From Krumholzibacterium sp965370495 (GTDB lineage Bacteria; Krumholzibacteriota; Krumholzibacteriia; Krumholzibacteriales; Krumholzibacteriaceae): DNA of 8,983 nucleotides. The DNA lies in contig CBDUUV010000101.1 in the NCBI GenBank assembly GCA_965370495.1, positions 1-8,983 on the forward strand, read 5' to 3'. The translations under genes and the position numbers were made by a program. Shown here piece by piece: positions 1-5,843 of the stretch. The stretch's first letter is position 1, and each line of letters starts with the position of its first letter. Below the pieces are notes generated by a model. The model saw nothing but the letters and a program-made list of their open reading frames with translations. It was not told the DNA's origin and made no database searches.

Positions 1-488
1 GCTCCCTGCAGTTCGCCCTGCTTCTCGCCATATTCCTTGTATACCTTGTGATGGCATCACAGTTCGAATCGTTCCTGCACCCATTCGTTATTCTCTTCAC
101 GATTCCGCTTGCTCTTATAGGAGCTATACTGGGCCTCTGGATAACAGGCTCCACAATAAGCGTAGTGGTCTTCATAGGGCTGATCCTGCTTGCCGGCATC
201 GTGGTAAACAACGCGATCATACTGATAGATTTCATAAACAAACTCAGAGAATCTGGAATGAATAAATTCGATGCCATCGTCGAGGGAAGCCGTGCCCGGC
301 TTCGCCCCATTCTGATGACGACGCTCACTACTACGCTTGGATTATTCCCTCTGGCGATGGGAATCGGCGAAGGAGCGGAACTCAGGGCTCCCATGGCGAT
401 CACCGTTATCGGCGGTCTGACCGTATCGACTCTCCTGACGCTGGTTATCATACCTGTCGTGTACGCGATAGTCGACAAAAAGAAATAG
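1..488 (+). CDS. RND-family efflux transporter, C-terminal fragment (5' end outside window)
   Basis: This is the last 161 residues of an inner-membrane, proton-driven RND pump of the AcrB/HAE1 type; the reading frame is open from base 3, so the gene starts before the window. Five hydrophobic segments match TM8 to TM12: the segment before MASQFES, then PFVILF..., TISVVVF...GIVVNNAIILID (TM10), RPILMTTLTTTLG (TM11) and MAITVIGGLTVSTLL (TM12). The signature strings GIVVNNAI and RARLRPILMT are typical of the family. The TM10 position that is Lys940 in E. coli AcrB is Asn here, as in many HAE1-like members. The protein ends in VDKKK with no cytoplasmic extension. The next RND gene follows after 34 nt in the same direction, so the two are probably co-transcribed. 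The substrate cannot be inferred. An ATG at 48 lies inside TM8 and is not the real start. Confidence 0.93.
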   Translation, partial: SLQFALLLAIFLVYLVMASQFESFLHPFVILFTIPLALIGAILGLWITGSTISVVVFIGLILLAGIVVNNAIILIDFINKLRESGMNKFDAIVEGSRARLRPILMTTLTTTLGLFPLAMGIGEGAELRAPMAITVIGGLTVSTLLTLVIIPVVYAIVDKKK

Positions 489-522
489 AACCGCAGCGTA
501 AAGTTTCACTGGAACATCGAAT

Positions 523-3500
523 ATGAACCTGACTGAAATATCACTCAAACGTCCCGTAACGATAACGATGATATTTGTCTGTTTTGTCGTCATGGGCGTG
601 ATATCGTCAAGGCTGCTGCCCAAGGAGTATTTTCCCGATCTGGACGTCCCGTTTATCTTCATAGACATCCCCTATCCGGGATCTACGCCGGAAGAGATAG
701 AACGGCAGATCACCAAGCCGGCCGAAGAGGTTCTTGCAACGATAAGCGGCATCAAAAAGATGCACTCTAATTCAGGGGAAAACGGTTCCTGGATTCGGCT
801 CAACTTCGACTGGGGCACTGATACCAATATCAAGGCGCTTGAAGCGAGAGAAAAACTCGACGGCATCCGTCACCTCTTTCCTGATGACCTGGAACGTTTT
901 TTTATCAGGAAATGGTCTACTTCCGACATGACGATGCTCACGCTCCGGTTGTCGAGCAACCGCGACCTCTCGAATTCCTACGATATGCTCGACAGGAGTC
1001 TCAAGAAGCGCCTGGAACGTATCGATGGAGTATCAAAGGTAAATCTCTACGGCGTGGAAAAGAAAGAAATCCGCATACAGCTGATTATGGACAGGATCAT
1101 CGAGCATCGTATAGATATCAACAGGCTCACGCAGACTCTCCGCAGGAGCAATTTCCTTGTAACCGCCGGAAAGATAACCGACGGAAACAAGCGCTTCGTC
1201 GTGCGCCCCATCGGGGAATTCCAGACGATCGAGGAAATCGGCGGCATCGTCGTTAATGACAAGAATATCCATCTCAGGGATATCGCCAATATTACCTGTG
1301 ATCATCCGATCCTCACATATGGACGGCATCTAAACAGGAAATACGCCATTGGCCTTGATGTGTTCAAGGAAAGCGGGGCCAACCTTATCGAGGTCGCGAA
1401 CAGGGTCATCGGCGAGATCGAAGAAATCAAGAAACTCCCCGCGATGGAAGGCATAAGCATTTACTATATGGAAAATGCGGCCGAGGGCGTCGAGAGTTCG
1501 CTCAATGAAGTGCTGAAATCGGGGCTGTTAGGTGGTTGTCTGGCGGTCCTGCTACTGTTCTTTTTCCTCAGGCGGTTCTCGGCAACCCTTATGGTGGCGT
1601 TCGCAGTACCGGTTTCCCTTCTTATCACCCTTGCTTTTATGTTTTTCACAGGCGTAACTCTCAATATCATGACGATGATGGGGCTGATGCTCGCTGTCGG
1701 AATGCTTGTCGATAACGCAGTTGTGGTGACCGAGAGCATCCACAGGCACCAGATGAACGGTCTCCCGCCCCGGAAGGCGATAACGATTGGTGTGAGTGAA
1801 GTGTCGCTGGCCATTACAGCCGGAACTCTCACAACTGCTATCGTGTTTCTGCCAAATATAATCAACCCGAAGGACGATGTGTCGATATACCTCAAGCATG
1901 TCTCGATAACCATCTGCATCGCGCTCGGTGTATCGCTCATCCTGGCACAGACCATAGTCCCGCTCATTGCTTCGAAGCTCAAAACACCCAGGCCTTCCAA
2001 AAATACCACGGTGATCAATAAACTACTCGACAGATATTCGAGAGTTCTTGAATGGACGATGAAACATCCCAGAGCGACAGTGGGCTTTATCCTGCTTATC
2101 CTGCTGAGTATCGCCGCTCCGATAAGTCTGGTTAAGATGGAGATGTTCGATGAACCGGAGAACCGGCGTTTCAAGCTTCACTACCATATAAACAACCATT
2201 ATACGGTGGAAAAGGTCGAAGCGGCTGTTGATGTATACGAGGAATATCTTTTCGCCAACAAAGACAAGTTCGAGATAGAATCCGTCTATTCATATTACCA
2301 GGGCGATTACGCTGTTTCCACAATCCTGCTGAAAAAAGGCAAGGGCGCGAAAAAATCGATAGAGAAAATACAGGAAGAGGTCCGGGAAGGCCTCCCTAAA
2401 CTCGCGATCACCAATCCTTCGTTCGAATGGCAGAACACGAGCGGAGGCTCGGAAACGATCCGAGTGCAGCTCACGGGAAAATCGAGTGAATACCTCGTCG
2501 AGATATCGCGTGATATCGCCTGGACGCTTTCAAAGATAGAAGGGCTCACCGACGTCAGGTCCGAGGCGGAGATCGGGAACCAGGAGATCCATATCATTGT
2601 CAACCGAGACCGGGCACGGCAGTACGGGTTCTCAACATCCCAGATTGCAACTGTCGTTTCGACTGCGATGAGGGGAATCAACCTCAGGCATTTCAGGGAC
2701 GAACAGGGGGAAGTGGAGATGCGTCTCGAGTTTCAGAACACCGACAGGCAATCGCTGGAACAGTTGAAGAACGTGCCTCTTATAAATGAACAGGGCCAGC
2801 CTGTTTCCCTCGCTACCGTTGCTGATTTCCGCGTGCGAAGGGGACCGAGAAACATCCAGCGTGAAAACAGGGTCACCTCGCTGGGCATTACAGCCAATCT
2901 GAAAGGCATCACTCATAATGAAGCCAGGAAGAAAATCGGACATGTTCTTTCCAACTTCGATTTTCCGTCCGGCTATAAATGGAATTATGGAGAGAGTTTT
3001 GATTTTGAACAGGAAGCGTTGAACACGATGCTTATCAACCTGCTCATGGCACTGGCCCTGATATATTTTCTGATGGCCGCGCTCTTCGAGTCGCTGATCT
3101 TCCCCGCCGCCATATGGACCCAGATACTCTTCGCCGTTGTGGGAGTATACTGGTTCTTCCTTGTCACCGGAACATCCATGTCCATCATGGGAATGATCGG
3201 GATACTCATACTGATCGGCATTGTCGTGAACAACGGGATCGTTCTGGTCGATCATATCAACCAGCTGCGCAGCCAGGGTACAGCCCGGACCGAGGCGATT
3301 CTCCAGGCCGGCAGGGACCGCCTCAGGCCTATACTTATGACAGCAGGAACAACCGTTCTCAGCCTGATACCTCTCTGCATAACCGGGGCTCAGATTGGCG
3401 GCGACGGCCCTCCCTATTTCCCGATGGCGAGGGCCATCGTAGGCGGGCTTACATTTTCCACGATCATTACGCTGCTGGTTCTTCCCACGATCTATGTCCT

Positions 3501-3567
3501 TCTCGACGATATGCGCAACTGGGCCAGGCGGATAGTAAGAGCCTCCAGGCAGGATCAAATCCGGTGA
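523..3567 (+). CDS. RND-family (AcrB/HAE1-like) efflux transporter
   Basis: Complete 1014-residue RND permease, close to the usual 1020-1050. It exports substrates from the periplasm or inner membrane using the proton gradient, normally together with a membrane-fusion protein and a TolC-like channel. The N-terminus MNLTEISLKRPV followed by TM1 (about 12-30) is canonical and fixes the start; the ribosome binding site is weak (GGAA about 10 nt upstream). A first periplasmic porter region spans about 31-330, TM2-TM6 lie at about 332-482, TM7 at 518-536, the second periplasmic region at about 540-833, and TM8-TM12 at 835-994. TM4 carries D397 followed by N398, where AcrB has the Asp407/Asp408 pair. 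TM10 has N903-N904 in GIVVNNGI, where AcrB has Lys940. The RLRPILMT motif is at 933-940. The loop before TM12 (GAQIGGDGPPYFPMAR) is longer than in the upstream paralogue. Its position just behind another RND gene suggests a paired-pump operon. Function as a pump is secure; the substrate is unknown. Confidence 0.95.
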   Translation: MNLTEISLKRPVTITMIFVCFVVMGVISSRLLPKEYFPDLDVPFIFIDIPYPGSTPEEIERQITKPAEEVLATISGIKKMHSNSGENGSWIRLNFDWGTDTNIKALEAREKLDGIRHLFPDDLERFFIRKWSTSDMTMLTLRLSSNRDLSNSYDMLDRSLKKRLERIDGVSKVNLYGVEKKEIRIQLIMDRIIEHRIDINRLTQTLRRSNFLVTAGKITDGNKRFVVRPIGEFQTIEEIGGIVVNDKNIHLRDIANITCDHPILTYGRHLNRKYAIGLDVFKESGANLIEVANRVIGEIEEIKKLPAMEGISIYYMENAAEGVESSLNEVLKSGLLGGCLAVLLLFFFLRRFSATLMVAFAVPVSLLITLAFMFFTGVTLNIMTMMGLMLAVGMLVDNAVVVTESIHRHQMNGLPPRKAITIGVSEVSLAITAGTLTTAIVFLPNIINPKDDVSIYLKHVSITICIALGVSLILAQTIVPLIASKLKTPRPSKNTTVINKLLDRYSRVLEWTMKHPRATVGFILLILLSIAAPISLVKMEMFDEPENRRFKLHYHINNHYTVEKVEAAVDVYEEYLFANKDKFEIESVYSYYQGDYAVSTILLKKGKGAKKSIEKIQEEVREGLPKLAITNPSFEWQNTSGGSETIRVQLTGKSSEYLVEISRDIAWTLSKIEGLTDVRSEAEIGNQEIHIIVNRDRARQYGFSTSQIATVVSTAMRGINLRHFRDEQGEVEMRLEFQNTDRQSLEQLKNVPLINEQGQPVSLATVADFRVRRGPRNIQRENRVTSLGITANLKGITHNEARKKIGHVLSNFDFPSGYKWNYGESFDFEQEALNTMLINLLMALALIYFLMAALFESLIFPAAIWTQILFAVVGVYWFFLVTGTSMSIMGMIGILILIGIVVNNGIVLVDHINQLRSQGTARTEAILQAGRDRLRPILMTAGTTVLSLIPLCITGAQIGGDGPPYFPMARAIVGGLTFSTIITLLVLPTIYVLLDDMRNWARRIVRASRQDQIR

Positions 3568-3583
3568 ATGCGAGTAGATCCCC

Positions 3584-4627
3584 CTACTTTACAACTGTTA
3601 CATCACCAGCGTTGGTACCTATAAAAGTAATCGCCATATCGCTGATGCCGGTTGTAATCGGGTCTCCGGGCTGGACCAGGCTCCTCTCATAGCTGGATAC
3701 AGGGCCTGTTTCAGCAGCGTAAATTATAGTTCCATAATCGAAAAATCTTGAATAACCCAATGAACCACCCCCATCCGTGCCTTCCCATACCCCGAAATCA
3801 ACCAAATACAGACATTCAACCGCCCCCTTGATACCCATAACCGTTTCAAGGTCGAAGCGCCTCAGCACACGGCAGTGGAGAAATACATCGTCCGCCAATT
3901 CTGGAACGAGCTGATGAGTAAACTCGTGGCCGGGCAAAAGGTTCGATTCCAGAAATTTCCACGCGAGCAGCTGATCGAGGTCTCCATAACCTCCTATGTA
4001 GTCATCCGTCTTAACCCAGCAGTAACCGTTTAAAAAGAGCGGCCAAAACAAAGGATCTGCTTCCACTGGTCTCCTGTTCGTCGTTGAGGAAACGGATATA
4101 CCCGAATCGTCTTCGATATATGGCATTATCTTGCTCTTCAGGTCGGGGCGGGCAACGAGAAGTCTTTTAAGAAATGAAGCCTTTCCGGTTCTCTCCGCGC
4201 CAAGTGCATACTCTCCATCATCTTCCACATAAAGCGTCTTGACCACTTTCTGGCCGGAGGCACCCGATTCTGTGGTCATCATACCATCAAATGCCAGCTT
4301 GTATATGCCGCTTACAGTGTCTGGATTAGCACCTGTCGGATGAGAATCAATGATCAGGGCAAGGCTTGACAGCGACGGCGGCGGCGGAACATCCTGCTCC
4401 GCAGGCCAGTAAACCATATCCGGGATACCCCAGTTTCGTTGAACGATATCGTAATGCCATGACGTTCCGTCCTCGTTGGGCCAGATGTTCTGGATATCGG
4501 GATCGGGGACGACCGGATCACACCTGTCGGGACAAACAAGATTCTTTTCATTATTGCAGCCGGCCATGACTGCGATAAAAAGAATCAATAAAAATGCCAG
4601 CATGTACGGTGTTTTACAAACCTTCAT
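3584..4627 (-). CDS. Putative lipoprotein of unknown function
   Basis: I do not recognise this 347-residue protein as a named family. Residues 5-23 form a hydrophobic signal sequence ending in the lipobox VMAGC, so Cys24 is the expected lipidation site and the mature protein should be anchored to a membrane facing the periplasm or surface. A short low-complexity stretch rich in Pro/Asp/Cys (about 30-48) follows as a linker. The rest looks beta-rich: WPNEDGTSWHYDI (49-61), a KTLYVEDDGEY strand (130-140) and a C-terminal part with YAAETGPVSSYER (303-315). The pairing of an early 'G-x-x-W-x-Y' segment with a late 'Y-x-x-x-x-GPV' segment recalls uncharacterised secreted lipoproteins in which the second reads YxPGVGPV; that resemblance is inference. 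HEFTH at 234-238 fits the HEXXH pattern but lies in a predicted strand. The start is supported by AGAGGAG 8 nt upstream and a good promoter. It is convergent with the RND gene and divergent from the AlkD-like gene, so it is probably monocistronic. Confidence 0.88.
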   Translation of the reverse strand: MKVCKTPYMLAFLLILFIAVMAGCNNEKNLVCPDRCDPVVPDPDIQNIWPNEDGTSWHYDIVQRNWGIPDMVYWPAEQDVPPPPSLSSLALIIDSHPTGANPDTVSGIYKLAFDGMMTTESGASGQKVVKTLYVEDDGEYALGAERTGKASFLKRLLVARPDLKSKIMPYIEDDSGISVSSTTNRRPVEADPLFWPLFLNGYCWVKTDDYIGGYGDLDQLLAWKFLESNLLPGHEFTHQLVPELADDVFLHCRVLRRFDLETVMGIKGAVECLYLVDFGVWEGTDGGGSLGYSRFFDYGTIIYAAETGPVSSYERSLVQPGDPITTGISDMAITFIGTNAGDVTVVK

Positions 4628-4635
4628 GCAACACT

Positions 4636-4642
4636 CTCCTCT
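4636..4642 (-). promoter_or_regulatory. Ribosome binding site of the lipoprotein gene
   Basis: On the minus strand the sequence reads AGAGGAG, 8 nt before the ATG at 4627-4625. This is a near-perfect Shine-Dalgarno at good spacing and confirms the chosen start, which also places the signal peptide at the N-terminus. Confidence 0.8.
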
Positions 4643-4682
4643 GGTTATGATTTGTCGTTAAAATGTTCAAGCGATTGAATGC

Positions 4683-4711
4683 ATTGTACCTCACATACGC
4701 CCACACTTCAA
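4683..4711 (-). promoter_or_regulatory. Sigma-70-type promoter for the lipoprotein gene
   Basis: Read on the minus strand: -35 TTGAAG (4711-4706), a spacer of exactly 17 nt, then -10 TACAAT (4688-4683). The region just upstream of the -35 (about 4715-4745) is A/T-rich with a run of seven T, possibly acting as an UP element. Transcription would start near 4676, giving a leader of about 49 nt that includes the AGAGGAG ribosome binding site. It is called from consensus match and spacing only. Confidence 0.6.
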
Positions 4712-4779
4712 GCGGAAAGCTTATAGAAAAAAATCGAAATTCTTATCCTTAATTACTCGCGATATTTCCAGAGAAAATA

Positions 4780-4785
4780 TATACT
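4780..4785 (+). promoter_or_regulatory. Possible -10 box of the AlkD-like gene (leaderless start candidate)
   Basis: TATACT ends 6 nt before the ATG at 4792, so the usual start point 7 nt below a -10 box would fall on the A of that ATG. No good -35 hexamer is seen at 16-18 nt upstream (the sequence there is about TCGCGA), and no Shine-Dalgarno precedes the ATG. A leaderless message would explain both the position and the missing ribosome binding site, but the box could be chance in an A/T-rich stretch. Confidence 0.25.
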
Positions 4786-4791
4786 GTCCAC

Positions 4792-5511
4792 ATGGAAATG
4801 AAAAAAGAAGCGAGAGAGATAAGCAGGGCTCTCAAAGCCCTGGGCGATCCCACGATTGCAGAACATTCACAGCGTTTCTTCAAGACGGGCAAGAACGAAT
4901 ACGGGGAAGGCGACCGTTTTCTCGGCATCCGGGTACCCATACTCAGGGCGAAGGTGAAGAAGCTCAAGACACTTTCCGTCGAGACGGCGCTGGAACTGCT
5001 ACTGTCTCCTTTTCACGAGATACGGCTTTTCGCTTTGCTCTTGATGGTGGAGAAATTCCGCAAGGGAACCGGCAAGGAAAAAGCGACTATCTACAAGGCC
5101 TATCTGGCAAACACCCACCGGGTGAACAACTGGGACCTGGTTGATAGCTCGGCGCATCTCATCGTTGGCCCCTGGCTCGAGGACAGGAGTAGAAAAGTGC
5201 TGTGCCGCCTCGCGAAATCCCGCGGCCTGTGGGAGCGAAGAATCGCCATCATGTCAACGTATCATTTTATCAGAAACAGAGACTTTGCCGACACGCTCGC
5301 TATATCGGAGATATTGCTCCACGACAGCGAGGACCTGATCCACAAGGCTGTCGGCTGGATGCTCAGGGAAATTGGCAACCGCGACGGCGCTGTCGAAAGG
5401 GTATTCCTGAAGAAGCATTACAAAGATATGCCCCGCACGATGCTGCGCTACGCGATCGAGAAGTTCCCCGAGAAAGAGCGGAAAGCCTGGCTGAGAGGCG
5501 AGGCAAAATGA
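4792..5511 (+). CDS. AlkD-family DNA alkylation repair protein (HEAT-repeat DNA glycosylase)
   Basis: A 239-residue cytosolic protein of the AlkC/AlkD family. Family members remove N3- and N7-alkylated purines from DNA using a curved stack of helical HEAT-like repeats rather than flipping the base. The N-terminus has the family pattern: a short helix, then GRF-like 'FFKTGKNEYGEGDRFLGIRVP' split over residues 29-49. Next come H75-E76-I77-R78 (HEIRLFALLLM, helix 75-85) and the active-site helix VNNWDLVDSSA. In that helix W114 and D118 have the same spacing as Trp109/Asp113 of Bacillus cereus AlkD. LWERRIAI (146-153) supplies conserved arginines (R149/R150), and HKAVGWMLREIG (184-195) supplies the late Trp (W189, compare Trp187). 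All expected key residues are present, so activity is likely. The ATG at 4798 is an alternative start two codons downstream; neither has a clear ribosome binding site. The gene is divergent from the lipoprotein (164 nt between starts), and no terminator is obvious after it. The assignment to AlkD rather than AlkC rests on the W-x-x-x-D motif. Confidence 0.92.
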   Translation: MEMKKEAREISRALKALGDPTIAEHSQRFFKTGKNEYGEGDRFLGIRVPILRAKVKKLKTLSVETALELLLSPFHEIRLFALLLMVEKFRKGTGKEKATIYKAYLANTHRVNNWDLVDSSAHLIVGPWLEDRSRKVLCRLAKSRGLWERRIAIMSTYHFIRNRDFADTLAISEILLHDSEDLIHKAVGWMLREIGNRDGAVERVFLKKHYKDMPRTMLRYAIEKFPEKERKAWLRGEAK

Positions 5512-5594
5512 CTTGTATTACTGTCACCTCCTGATGCATCAAGAACAAAAGACCTGTCGTGGGCCACATCAAAGCCAAAGGGAGGGATAAATAC

Positions 5595-5623
5595 TTGAAA
5601 AATGACGAAATTTGTGCTATAAG
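5595..5623 (+). promoter_or_regulatory. Extended -10 sigma-70-type promoter for the secreted protein gene
   Basis: -35 TTGAAA (5595-5600), exactly 17 nt, then -10 TATAAG (5618-5623), with TG at 5615-5616 giving an extended -10 (TGC-TATAAG). Transcription should start at about 5630, some 214 nt before the coding start at 5844. This is the best promoter match in the window, but it rests on consensus only, and the sigma factor preference of this lineage is unknown. Confidence 0.65.
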
Positions 5624-5829
5624 TTAAATGAATGTTCATAATTCCGTTATCCGGGCGGCGGCAGATGTATCTTCGGCCTTTTCGGGTAGATAGTTGGTTT
5701 TCTGGATAATAATGGCAGAGATGCTTATACGCCCCACCCTACTGCCAATCGGTTTTGACGGATAGCTAATGGTCCTCTCTCACTTCGCATCACTGCGCGA
5801 AGAATGGGGCCAGTTCTGCATAATGAAAA

Positions 5830-5836
5830 GAGGGGG
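5830..5836 (+). promoter_or_regulatory. Ribosome binding site deciding the start of the secreted protein
   Basis: GAGGGGG lies 7 nt before the ATG at 5844. The same frame is open upstream with ATGs at 5769 and 5823, but those would put 25 or 7 extra residues ahead of a well-formed signal peptide and have no comparable ribosome binding site. The purine block therefore selects 5844. Confidence 0.7.
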
Positions 5837-5843
5837 ACGTATC

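Larger units (their letters stand above)
5512..5843. other. Intergenic region and predicted 5' leader, 332 nt
   Basis: No convincing gene lies here. The first 80 nt hold no recognisable terminator for the AlkD-like gene. A strong promoter sits at 5595-5623, so about 5630-5843 should be transcribed as the leader of the large secreted protein. Within the leader there is an inverted repeat, TGGCAG (5713-5718) with CTGCCA (5742-5747). A second GGCAG at 5660-5664 could compete for the same partner. A small hairpin, CTTCGC/GCGAAG, lies at 5783-5802 with an 8-nt loop. Two tiny ATG frames begin close to the predicted start site (5628-5693, 21 codons; 5632-5709, 25 codons) but lack ribosome binding sites. 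I do not recognise a known riboswitch; comparison by eye with the c-di-GMP-I class failed. Confidence 0.6.

Noticed and set aside
2632..3558. Long minus-strand open frame (308 codons) opposite the second RND gene
   Set aside because: It is antisense to a fully conserved RND coding region, and its translation is His/Arg/Gly-rich without domain features, as expected for a shadow frame.
5532..5541. Perfect 10-bp palindrome TGATGCATCA downstream of the AlkD-like gene
   Set aside because: About nine 10-bp palindromes are expected by chance in 9 kb, flanks do not extend the symmetry, and there is no second copy near a promoter.
5628..5709. Two tiny ATG frames (21 and 25 codons) at the beginning of the predicted leader
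   Set aside because: Neither has a ribosome binding site, both start at or within 3 nt of the predicted transcript start, and the peptides have no attenuation-like codon runs.
5769..5843. Longer N-terminus for the secreted protein from the ATG at 5769
   Set aside because: It would place 25 non-signal residues before a good signal peptide and lacks a ribosome binding site; the GAGGGGG block favours 5844.
5650..5843. c-di-GMP-I riboswitch in the leader
   Set aside because: Fragments such as GACGGATAGC superficially recall the class, but the conserved core strings and stem order are absent.
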